Position numbers and translations under genes: made by a program | Shown: one piece after another, positions 1-5,771 of the stretch | Numbering within the stretch: position 1 is the first letter of the stretch | Layout of the letters: every line of letters begins with the position of its first letter | Notes under the pieces: generated by a model | What the model was told of the DNA's origin: nothing | What the model saw: only the letters and a program-made list of their open reading frames with translations | The model's database searches: none | Assembly (NCBI GenBank): GCA_021821225.1 | Contig: JAKACR010000044.1 | Coordinates: forward strand, 1-14,329 | Reading direction: 5' to 3' | DNA from: Bacillota bacterium | Lineage (GTDB): Bacteria; Bacillota; Bacilli; Alicyclobacillales; SLC66 | DNA: 14,329 nt

Positions 1-66
1 CCGCGAGCTCGGAATCATGAACCGAACGGCCAGATCCTTCACTTGCAGGAGAGTCTGAGTTCCCAT
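1..66 (-). CDS. Opp/Dpp-type ABC transporter second ATPase, 5' end only
   Basis: Only the first 22 codons lie in the window; the gene runs off the left edge. The start is ATG at 66-64, with GGAGGAG at 82-76 and 9 nt spacing. An in-frame ATG at 84 would put that ribosome site inside the gene, so 66 is preferred. The visible residues (MGTQTLLQVKDLAVRF) match the N-terminus of OppF/DppF ATPases, which begin with a 'LLxVxdLxvxF' strand. It begins 24 nt after the stop of the first ATPase, as expected for the last gene of an SBP-B-C-D-F operon. It would pair with that ATPase to power the importer. No Walker motif is inside the window, so the call rests on the short N-terminus and on position. Confidence 0.75.
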   Translation of the reverse strand, partial: MGTQTLLQVKDLAVRFMIPSSR

Positions 67-90
67 CGCGCCACACTCCTCCATGATCGT

Positions 91-1188
91 CTATTCATTG
101 AATCCCGGCCTGTGACAGAGCACGCTCACATCTCCGACTTTCACGCGGTCGGGGACGGATGTTTGACAGACCTGCCTTGTGTACGGACATCTGGGATGAA
201 ATGCGCACCCTTTCGGCAACCGGGTGAGATCAGGCGGTTGGCCGCCGATTCCCTGCAATGCGCCCTCCCGTTTGCTAAGTGCGGGTGTCGCTGCCATCAA
301 TCCTTCGGTATAAGGGTGATGAAATCCTTCCCCCCCTATGACCGCGGCTGGTCCTTTTTCGACCAGTCGTCCCGCGTACATCACGCCGATCTCGTGGCAG
401 AGGAATCGCACCAGCCGCAGGTCGTGACTGATGAACAGCACCGAGAACCGACGCGCCTGCTGAATGCGGCGGATTTCCAGAAGAATATCGCGTTGCACGA
501 CAGAATCCAGCGCGGTGGTCGGTTCATCCATGATGACCAAGGCGGGATCGAGCGCAATGGCCATGGCGATGATCATGCGCTGGCGCATGCCGCCGGAGAG
601 TTCGTGCGGGTAGTTGCGCAGGCGGCTGGGATGGATGCGCACAAGGTCCATGAGACTCTCAATCTGACGCCGCACTTCGCGTTGCGGCATGTCGGCGCGG
701 TGGATGCGAAACATCTCCACAAACTGCTGTCCCACCGTGAGAACCGGATTCAACGCCACCAGCGCACTCTGGAACACCATGGAAAAATTACTCCAGCGGA
801 AAGCGCGCAACTGCTTCTCGGACATACCGTAGACATCCTTGCCCATGATCCGTACGCTGCCATCCACCACATGCGCATTGGCGGGCAGCAGTTTCATGAT
901 CGCATAAGCAAGCGTGGACTTGCCTGAACCCGATTCACCCACAAGCCCCACAATTTGGCCTGGATGGACCGCAAACGACACATCGTTCACAGCGGTCGCC
1001 AGACGGCCGTTGCTCTCGTACACGACAGACAGGCCGTCCACTTCCAGAACCGGCGCAGATTCCTGATTCACCGCAGACATATGGCTTGCGGCAGACTCTT
1101 CATTCACCGCAGACTCCTGATTCACGGATACCCTGCCGGTGTATCCGTTCTCGCCGTCGGGCGCACTTTTCACCGCTTCTCTGCTCAC
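91..1188 (-). CDS. Opp/Dpp-type ABC transporter ATP-binding protein (OppD/DppD-like)
   Basis: First ATPase of the importer, 365 aa from GTG at 1188. I chose this start because the GTG overlaps the upstream permease stop (GTGA) and has GGGAGG 10 nt upstream. ATPase motifs: Walker A GESGSGKST (about 84-92), Q-loop Q140, signature LSGGMRQR (197-204), Walker B LVIMDEP (217-223, catalytic E222) and switch H255. The oligo_HPY-type C-terminal end carries four cysteines (C328, C334, C341, C358); in the mycobacterial DppD structure such a set holds a [4Fe-4S] cluster (recalled from the literature). Odd feature: about 45 residues before the ABC domain include a hexapeptide VNQESA repeated four times from an 18-bp tandem repeat. 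Other starts (GTG 1125, GTG 1107, ATG 1080) would drop part of this extension. Confidence 0.93.
   Translation of the reverse strand: MSREAVKSAPDGENGYTGRVSVNQESAVNEESAASHMSAVNQESAPVLEVDGLSVVYESNGRLATAVNDVSFAVHPGQIVGLVGESGSGKSTLAYAIMKLLPANAHVVDGSVRIMGKDVYGMSEKQLRAFRWSNFSMVFQSALVALNPVLTVGQQFVEMFRIHRADMPQREVRRQIESLMDLVRIHPSRLRNYPHELSGGMRQRMIIAMAIALDPALVIMDEPTTALDSVVQRDILLEIRRIQQARRFSVLFISHDLRLVRFLCHEIGVMYAGRLVEKGPAAVIGGEGFHHPYTEGLMAATPALSKREGALQGIGGQPPDLTRLPKGCAFHPRCPYTRQVCQTSVPDRVKVGDVSVLCHRPGFNE
1054..1125 (-). repeat. Four tandem 18-bp units in the 5' part of the ATPase gene
   Basis: On the minus strand four 18-bp units follow each other: 1125-1108 (GTGAATCAGGAGTCTGCG), 1107-1090, 1089-1072 and 1071-1054. 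Units 1 and 4 differ at a single base. Unit 3 is the most diverged. They encode VNQESA, VNEESA, ASHMSA and VNQESA. Units 1, 2 and 4 contain a purine-rich core (CAGGAG, GAAGAG, CAGGAA) 6 nt before the end of the unit, so unit 1 places AGGAG 6 nt before the GTG that opens unit 2. Confidence 0.85.
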
Positions 1189-2144
1189 TGTCCGACGCCC
1201 TCCCGTCCGAGAGATCCACCGACAGAGCCCTGGCCTTTGAGCGCAGCCCACATGCGCATCACACGCTCCTGATTGCCTGCTGTGGGACGCAAGCGAGGAT
1301 TGGTCACTTCATCCAGCGCAAAATTGATCAAGGCAAGACCCGTTCCAAACACGGCCAAGCCGAGCCCTCCCGGCAACAGCCACCACCACGCGCCGTCAAG
1401 TACAGCCCCGCCATTGTTCGCCCAATACAGAATCGTGCCCCAGGTGACGGCAGTCAGATTGCCCAAACCAAGAAACTCCAGGCCCGCCTCGGCCAGAATG
1501 GCGCCAAGCATGCCGTACATCAGACTGGCGGCAAAGAGTGACGTCATATTCGGCAGAATCTCCTTCACGAGAATGCGAAAATCCGAAGCTCCGGACATGC
1601 GCGCAGCCAGGACAAAGTCGCGGTTCGCCAGCGTCAGCGTCTGGGAGCGCAAGACGCGCGCCCGCCCGGCCCAACCAGTGAGACCGATGATGAGAACGAG
1701 AACCAACTCACTTGTCTGATGCACATAGGCTGCGGCAATGATCATCAGCGGCAGGCCGGGAATGACCATGAAAATGTTGGTAAATGTGGCCATGATGCGA
1801 TCGAACCATCCCCCCACATACCCCGGGTACATGCCGAATATCACGGCAATGACGGTCGACAACAGGCTTGCGCTGATGCCGATCAGCAGAGATGTCCGCG
1901 TTCCCCACACGAATTGGGAGAATACATCCTGCCCTAGTCCGGTCGTCCCGAACCAGTGCTTTGCGTTCGGCGGTTCGAGCGGAACAAAGTTGGTATCCTG
2001 CGGATTGTAGCGCGCAACCCACGGGGCAAAGAGAGCAAGCAGCACAAAGACCAGGATGATGGCCAAACCGACTCGCGCCTTGCGGTTCTTGAGCAGGCGC
2101 CACACCCAGCGCAGACTTGGAATCTCCGACAAAACCGCTCTCAT
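1185..2144 (-). CDS. Opp/Dpp-type ABC transporter permease (OppC/DppC-like)
   Basis: Second transmembrane subunit of the importer, 319 aa. Its ATG at 2144 overlaps the stop of the preceding permease (ATGA), so the two are translationally coupled; its own stop overlaps the ATPase GTG. The N-terminus has the OppC_N-type cytoplasmic helix, then a first membrane span (about 25-43). The binding-protein-dependent permease domain starts near residue 85 and carries the EAA loop that docks on the ATPases (AARMSGASDFRILVKEILPN, about 180-199). The stretch SLLxxxTWGTxLYWAN...GAWWWLLP near 230-260 and the ending DEVTNPRLRP are features I associate from memory with OppC relatives that import oligosaccharides as well as peptides. 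Substrate is not decided by this sequence. Confidence 0.93.
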   Translation of the reverse strand: MRAVLSEIPSLRWVWRLLKNRKARVGLAIILVFVLLALFAPWVARYNPQDTNFVPLEPPNAKHWFGTTGLGQDVFSQFVWGTRTSLLIGISASLLSTVIAVIFGMYPGYVGGWFDRIMATFTNIFMVIPGLPLMIIAAAYVHQTSELVLVLIIGLTGWAGRARVLRSQTLTLANRDFVLAARMSGASDFRILVKEILPNMTSLFAASLMYGMLGAILAEAGLEFLGLGNLTAVTWGTILYWANNGGAVLDGAWWWLLPGGLGLAVFGTGLALINFALDEVTNPRLRPTAGNQERVMRMWAALKGQGSVGGSLGREGVGQ

Positions 2145-3130
2145 GAGTGCGCACCCGCCCTTCTCACCCTCGGATCCAACCGGGCATACAGCATGTCGAC
2201 CAGAAAGTTGGCAACCAGCACCGAGATCGAAATGATGAGAAACAGTCCCTGCATCAGCGGGTAATCCTCATTTTCCACAGCCGTGAAGAGCTGATAGCCC
2301 ACGCCGGGGTAGGAAAACACCGTCTCGACCAGAATGACGCCGCCCACCACAAAACCGAGGGCCATTGCAAAACTCGTGACACTGGGTAACAGCGCGTTGC
2401 GTCCCGCGTGTCGGAACATGACACCGCCCGGACCAACTCCCTTCGCCTGGGCAAATGTGATGTAGTCGTCGCCGAGCGTCTGGACCATGTTGTTGCGCAT
2501 GTGCAACAGCCACCCGCCAAGCCCCGGCACGACGATGGTCAGGGCGGGCAGGATCGCGTGATAGATGACCGTGCCAGCAAACGCAAAGCTCCATTGCGGC
2601 GACATGCTTGCGGTATAGGCATGCGCGACGGGAAACCAGTGCAGTCCGTAGCCGAACACGAAAAGCAGCATCAGTCCAAGCCACTGGTGCGGAATATGGC
2701 CCGTGAACGTCGTGCTCGTGGTCAGCGTCGTATCGGTCGCGCTGTTGCGCCGCCACGCCGAAAAGATGCCGAGCGCCGTTCCCAGCACCGCGGCGAGGAC
2801 GGTGGCGGTTCCGGCCAACCCCAACGTCCAGGGCAGACTCTGCGCAATCACCTGGCTCACAGGAACCGGGTAGTACGTGAGGGACAAACCGAGGTTCAAA
2901 TGAATCAGGTGATTGAGATACTGCAGGTATTGCTGCCACAGCGGCTGGTTCGTCACGCCGAACTGCAATTCCAGGGCGTGAAGCGCGCCTGGCGTGAGTG
3001 TTCCCTGGTAACGCGACGCCGCCAGCAGTGCCGGATTTCCGGGCATCATGCGCGGCAGAAAGAAGTTGATGGTCACTGCGACCCAAATGGATAACAGCAA
3101 GAATCCAAGGCGATTCAGAAAATAGCGCAT
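2141..3130 (-). CDS. Opp/Dpp-type ABC transporter permease (OppB/DppB-like)
   Basis: First transmembrane subunit, 329 aa. I chose ATG at 3130 (MRYFLNRLGFLLLSIWVAV) because it gives the canonical OppB start, with an Arg-containing stretch followed directly by a membrane span, and because a G-rich ribosome site (GGGGGGAG) lies immediately upstream. The open frame extends further upstream but that part has no family features. After span 1 comes the external region typical of DppB (about 30-95), then about five more spans. The EAA loop is FAQAKGVGPGGVMFRHAGRN followed by ALLP, about residues 226-249. The last residues RLDPRVR are a family hallmark. It lies 255 nt downstream of the binding protein gene, a gap that holds a long hairpin, and overlaps the next permease by 4 nt. 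Confidence 0.93.
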   Translation of the reverse strand: MRYFLNRLGFLLLSIWVAVTINFFLPRMMPGNPALLAASRYQGTLTPGALHALELQFGVTNQPLWQQYLQYLNHLIHLNLGLSLTYYPVPVSQVIAQSLPWTLGLAGTATVLAAVLGTALGIFSAWRRNSATDTTLTTSTTFTGHIPHQWLGLMLLFVFGYGLHWFPVAHAYTASMSPQWSFAFAGTVIYHAILPALTIVVPGLGGWLLHMRNNMVQTLGDDYITFAQAKGVGPGGVMFRHAGRNALLPSVTSFAMALGFVVGGVILVETVFSYPGVGYQLFTAVENEDYPLMQGLFLIISISVLVANFLVDMLYARLDPRVRRAGAHS

Positions 3131-3183
3131 GTCTCCCCCCCATTTCCCAAGGCATGGCCATAACGGCAGGCAGGGGGACCTGG

Positions 3184-3303
3184 GGGAGCAGTGATAAAGT
3201 CCATAGAGCAGGCGCAATGGTTCCACATTTCGTGTCCGATTAGAGCCTTGGACGCGGAATGTGCTGTAGCGCGCCTGCTGCAATTTGGATTATCACCGCT
3301 CCC
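3184..3303 (-). repeat. Long imperfect palindrome between binding protein and permease genes
   Basis: Arms 3184-3197 and 3290-3303 pair over 14 positions; the single mismatch becomes a G-U pair in the minus-strand RNA. Inside it 3200-3203 pairs with 3286-3289, 3207-3215 (AGCAGGCGC) pairs perfectly with 3271-3279, 3224-3232 pairs with 3255-3263 with one imperfect position, and 3234-3237 pairs with 3250-3253. Twelve bases remain as terminal loop. No T-run follows on either strand, so it does not look like a rho-independent terminator. In the mRNA it would fold 83 nt after the binding-protein stop. A likely role is protecting the 3' end of the binding-protein message; a decayed MITE is the alternative. 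Confidence 0.75.
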
Positions 3304-3385
3304 TTGGGCCCGCTGTCAATGGCCACAAGTCCCCGCGTTTTGTCTCCGTCAGACCGCTGTAAAACCTATCCCATGCAAGAGCCTT

Positions 3386-5035
3386 TCAGTTGACAGGCTT
3401 CAGATGCGCAAGCACTAACGCGTTTGACGGAGAGACCCACGGCCCGCCCCGCGCGTACGGATTGCTTGCGCTCGGCCAGCCGATGTAATTCTTCGTGCTG
3501 TACTCATACCAGTTTGGCGTCTCTACCAGCGGAATGGAAGGGATATCGCGCGCGACAATCCCTTCCAGCGCATACATCACCCGGTGCTGCACCGACGACA
3601 GGTTCGTGTGCAGGTAAGTGTTCAGCAGGCGCGTGGTTACCTTATTATTCCAATTTTCAGAGTTGGATGGGAGATTGGGATACATCATCGCGTAGTACGC
3701 GTAAAATGGCGTCGGTCCTGTATCCGTCCAGGACAAGGCCAGTTGGTACTGGTGGTTCTTGAACAGATTGTTGCCGTACAGGCTGGACGACTCACCCTGC
3801 ACCGTCACATTGATGCCCACATTGCGCAACTCGGACGAAAGAATCGCGGCCATCGCCACCCACTCCGAGTATGTCGAGACCACCTGCATGGTGAATGACA
3901 ACGGTTTCCCCGAAGGCGACACGAAAATGCCCTGCGCATTTTTCTTGAAGCCCGCCTTTTTGAGAATGGCCACGGCCTTGGCCGGGTTGTACTGCAACGC
4001 GCCCTGGTACTGTTTGGCCAGCGTCGGAGACAGCCAGCCCTTGCTCTGGGAGGACAGCATGTCAAACGCGTTGGCGAGCGGCGCATAATGATAGTCGGCC
4101 GCGTTGATCTTCTGGCGGTTGATCGCCAGGCTGATCGCTTCGCGCACAGGCAGCATGGACAGCAGCGGATCCTTGAAATTGGTGTACAGCATCAGGGTCG
4201 AACCGCCCGCGAAGTAGTAATGGTTCGTCTTCGGATTGGCGTTGACGTAAACCCGCTGGATGTTCGGGATGAAGATGCTGGCCCAGTCGATCCGGCCCTG
4301 CACGAGTCCGCCGGCGATGCTCGTATTGCTTGTGTAGGCGGGAAACTGGAGTTCGTGCACCGCCAGTTTGCCGCCCCAATAGTGCGGATTGGCGACAAAC
4401 GTATACTCCTCCGGATTGAACGAATTGACCAGGTAAGGACCGGTGCCGACCGGGTGAAGGTTCAGCGTGGTGGTCGGATTGGACACCTTGGCCCAAACGT
4501 GCTCCGGAATGATCGGTGTCTGCCCCAGAATGTACCATTGATACGGGACATCCACCTGCTTGAACTGAAATTGCACTGAGTAGAGACCGACGGCTTTCAC
4601 AGCGGAGAGATACTGCCAGACACCGCTGGTATCCAGTTGCGGAAAGCGTTTACGGATCAGAAATGAATACACGACATCCTTGGCCGTGAAGAGTTGCCCG
4701 TCCGACCAGCGTACGCCGTGGCGCAGTTGAACCGTCAGCGTCCTGTCGTGGTTCGACCACGCGAACGACGTGCCAAGGATGGGCGTCACCCCGGAAGAAT
4801 GCGTGTGAAAATAGAAAAGCGGCTGATAGATCAATCCCATGGTGCCGACGAGCGCCTTGGAAAATGGATTGAAGTTTTCCTGAAAAGTTCCTGCTGGGCC
4901 CGGCACGATGACGAGCGGCGCTCCCGATGCGGATGTTTGCGCGAAAGCCGGGCTCATTCCCAGGGACGCAGCGGTCAAAACTCCCGTCGCCAACGCCGAC
5001 AGCGCTATCTTGCGTGTTTTTGCAAGCACGATCAT
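3386..5035 (-). CDS. Extracellular solute-binding protein, family 5 (SBP_bac_5)
   Basis: Substrate receptor of the importer, 549 aa from ATG at 5035. A GTG at 5029 (two codons in) is a real alternative, because the G-rich ribosome site at about 5041-5036 is better spaced for it. The N-terminus is a signal peptide: positive KTRK, a hydrophobic stretch, then SPAFA before QTSAS, suggesting signal peptidase I cleavage near 32/33. There is no lipobox cysteine and no cysteine anywhere in the protein, unusual for a Gram-positive receptor. Family features: NPFS near the mature N-terminus, LTVQLRHGVRWSDG (about 111-124) with TAKDVVYSF after it, PVGTGPY near 204-210 and a C-terminal GWPSASNPYA. The last motif resembles, from memory, glycan-binding members of family 5. 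It is the first gene of the operon. Confidence 0.92.
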   Translation of the reverse strand: MIVLAKTRKIALSALATGVLTAASLGMSPAFAQTSASGAPLVIVPGPAGTFQENFNPFSKALVGTMGLIYQPLFYFHTHSSGVTPILGTSFAWSNHDRTLTVQLRHGVRWSDGQLFTAKDVVYSFLIRKRFPQLDTSGVWQYLSAVKAVGLYSVQFQFKQVDVPYQWYILGQTPIIPEHVWAKVSNPTTTLNLHPVGTGPYLVNSFNPEEYTFVANPHYWGGKLAVHELQFPAYTSNTSIAGGLVQGRIDWASIFIPNIQRVYVNANPKTNHYYFAGGSTLMLYTNFKDPLLSMLPVREAISLAINRQKINAADYHYAPLANAFDMLSSQSKGWLSPTLAKQYQGALQYNPAKAVAILKKAGFKKNAQGIFVSPSGKPLSFTMQVVSTYSEWVAMAAILSSELRNVGINVTVQGESSSLYGNNLFKNHQYQLALSWTDTGPTPFYAYYAMMYPNLPSNSENWNNKVTTRLLNTYLHTNLSSVQHRVMYALEGIVARDIPSIPLVETPNWYEYSTKNYIGWPSASNPYARGGPWVSPSNALVLAHLKPVN

Positions 5036-5072
5036 TCCCCCATTTTTTAAGAGGTTCTTTAAGTGACTGTTC

Positions 5073-5096
5073 AAAAAGTGGGCAGGTAAGACCCAC
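5073..5096 (-). terminator. Terminator-like hairpin with T5 upstream of the binding protein gene
   Basis: In the minus-strand RNA GTGGG (5096-5092) can pair with CCCAC (5082-5078) across a 9-nt loop, followed at once by five U (5077-5073). The stem is short, so intrinsic strength is doubtful. It sits 38 nt before the start codon, which would make it an attenuator. The same 5' arm (GCGTGG, 5098-5093) is complementary to CCACGC at 5200-5195, so an alternative long-range helix would prevent this hairpin. Confidence 0.45.
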
Positions 5097-5200
5097 GCAG
5101 TGCAAGAAAGCAGCCAGAAATGCGGACCGAGCATGCGTTTTGGGTACGTGAGGGAGCATTTCTGGCGACGACGCGGCAATGCGCCGGGCATAGGGCGTGG
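5078..5200 (-). ncRNA. Candidate structured leader RNA or dispersed RNA-like repeat
   Basis: A perfect 11-bp stem joins 5166-5156 (GCCAGAAATGC read on the minus strand) with 5123-5113, with a 32-nt loop. It is enclosed by a possible helix between 5200-5195 (CCACGC) and 5098-5093 (GCGTGG), whose 3' arm is shared with the T5 hairpin at 5096-5073. Two mutually exclusive folds directly upstream of a transporter gene look like a riboswitch or attenuator. No known class (T-box, SAM, lysine and others) is recognisable to me. From memory, similar sequence ending in CTTTTTGAACA is scattered through Firmicute genomes, so a dispersed repeat is the main alternative. Confidence 0.4.
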
Positions 5201-5208
5201 CACCGGAC

Positions 5209-5296
5209 CAGCAAACCTTGCCGAAGGCGCTAAACTCGCGACGAGCAAAGGGAATGACGACGCCTCAGCGAACCTTGTCCATGGCGCGGAACTCGC
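5209..5296. repeat. Degenerate direct repeats, about 57-base period
   Basis: 5209-5239 and 5266-5296 match at 25 of 31 positions (both share CAGC-AACCTTG and GGCGC--AACTCGC). A third, weaker copy may start near 5320 (CCGGCAAATTTTCATCC). The spacing is 57 then about 54 bases. The repeats lie in the non-coding leader; translated on the plus strand they give ANLxxGAxLA-like peptides, but no start signal supports a protein. Function unknown. Confidence 0.5.
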
Positions 5297-5364
5297 CAGA
5301 CGCAGGACGGGCGCCTGTCCGGCAAATTTTCATCCTGCCGATGGTGGCGCGCCAGCGCCAAACG

Positions 5365-5390
5365 GGTCAATGTCATACGGTCAATGTCAT
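5365..5390. repeat. Perfect 12-base direct repeat, 14-base period
   Basis: GGTCAATGTCAT occurs at 5365-5376 and again at 5379-5390. On the minus strand each copy reads ATGACATTGACC. Two equal half-sites about 1.3 helical turns apart may be a protein-binding site in the leader, or the remains of a small duplication. The TTGACC in each copy resembles a -35 box, but no -10 follows at the right distance. Confidence 0.6.
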
Positions 5391-5448
5391 GTCCGTCTAT
5401 GTTTCACCCCCTTATTTACTTCACACGATTAATCTATCGGGTTCCCAC

Positions 5449-5468
5449 AAAATCCGTGGTTACACGGA
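5449..5468 (-). terminator. Short hairpin followed by T4 in the leader
   Basis: TCCGTG (5468-5463) and CACGGA (5458-5453) form a perfect 6-bp stem with a 4-nt loop on the minus strand, followed by TTTT (5452-5449); G-U pairs could lengthen it by two. It may end transcripts coming from the sigma/anti-sigma genes or attenuate the transporter leader. The stem is short and the T-run modest. Confidence 0.35.
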
Positions 5469-5476
5469 CCGCAGGT

Positions 5477-5492
5477 GGATCGCGGGCGATCC
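5477..5492 (-). other. Perfect 6-bp tetraloop hairpin in the leader
   Basis: GGATCG and CGATCC pair around a 4-nt loop, eight bases from the next hairpin at 5468-5453. Together with GCAC-AAT-GTGC just beside it, this makes a run of small stems in the candidate leader RNA. No T-run follows directly. Confidence 0.45.
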
Positions 5493-5559
5493 GCACAATG
5501 TGCCACAAGCGCTTCCATCCATCGGCAACGTTCGATTCGGAAGAGTCCATCTGGTTGAT

Positions 5560-5573
5560 TTCAAACGTTTGAA
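5560..5573. promoter_or_regulatory. Perfect 14-bp palindrome, LacI-type operator candidate
   Basis: TTCAAACGTTTGAA is a complete palindrome with a central CG, the hallmark of LacI/PurR-family operators (the PurR site core is CAAACGTTTG, from established knowledge). It starts about 9 bases downstream of the -10 box of the promoter at 5610-5582, so a bound repressor would cover the transcription start. It misses conserved positions of the CcpA cre consensus, so a dedicated LacI-family protein is more likely than CcpA. Confidence 0.65.
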
Positions 5574-5581
5574 TAAACTAG

Positions 5582-5610
5582 ATGATATCCTTTGTCTATG
5601 TATCTGTCAA
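5582..5610 (-). promoter_or_regulatory. Sigma-A-type promoter of the ABC transporter operon
   Basis: On the minus strand TTGACA (5610-5605) is followed by exactly 17 bases and TATCAT (5587-5582). This is a consensus -35 and a 5/6 -10 in AT-rich DNA, the best promoter in the window. Predicted start near 5575, leaving a leader of about 540 nt before the binding protein gene. The palindrome at 5573-5560 lies at the predicted start. Confidence 0.7.
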
Positions 5611-5771
5611 TATGAGAATATAGATAAGAAGGATCTTTCTTACATGATCCTCCGTATGCACCGTCTATCGTGCGGCGATTCCTTCGACCATGCCAAGGTC
5701 TCCGGCATTTTCTCCAATCGCGAATACACCCCAAAGGGACATGGAATAACCAAAAATCCTAATAAGTATAG

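Larger units (their letters stand above)
5036..5771 (-). other. 736-base non-coding leader and intergenic region of the transporter operon
   Basis: I find no convincing gene here. The 197-codon plus-strand frame at 5197-5790 begins with GTG without a usable ribosome site and runs through hairpins and the promoter. In transcription order the region holds a promoter (5610-5582), a palindrome (5573-5560), two short tetraloop hairpins (5492-5453), a 12-base direct repeat (5390-5365), GC-rich imperfect repeats (5296-5209) and an attenuator-like element (5210-5041). Base composition changes from AT-rich (about 5400-5770) to GC-rich (about 5100-5390). I see no clear terminator directly after the upstream gene stop at 5772; the nearest terminator-like hairpin is at 5468-5449. 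Confidence 0.6.

Noticed and set aside
43..927. 294-codon plus-strand frame opposite the first ATPase
   Set aside because: It is the shadow of an ATPase with all motifs; its peptide is His/Arg-rich and unlike any family.
3184..3303. T-box leader, suggested by TGGAACC within the palindrome on the minus strand
   Set aside because: No specifier loop, no T-box consensus beyond these bases, no terminator, and the element lies inside an operon.
5209..5350. Pentapeptide-repeat protein fragment (ANLxxGAxLA pattern on the plus strand)
   Set aside because: Only two or three degenerate units, no start, and the frame runs into structured DNA.
5560..5573. CcpA cre site
   Set aside because: Outer positions (TT...AA) differ from the TG...CA required by the cre consensus; a different LacI-family operator fits better.
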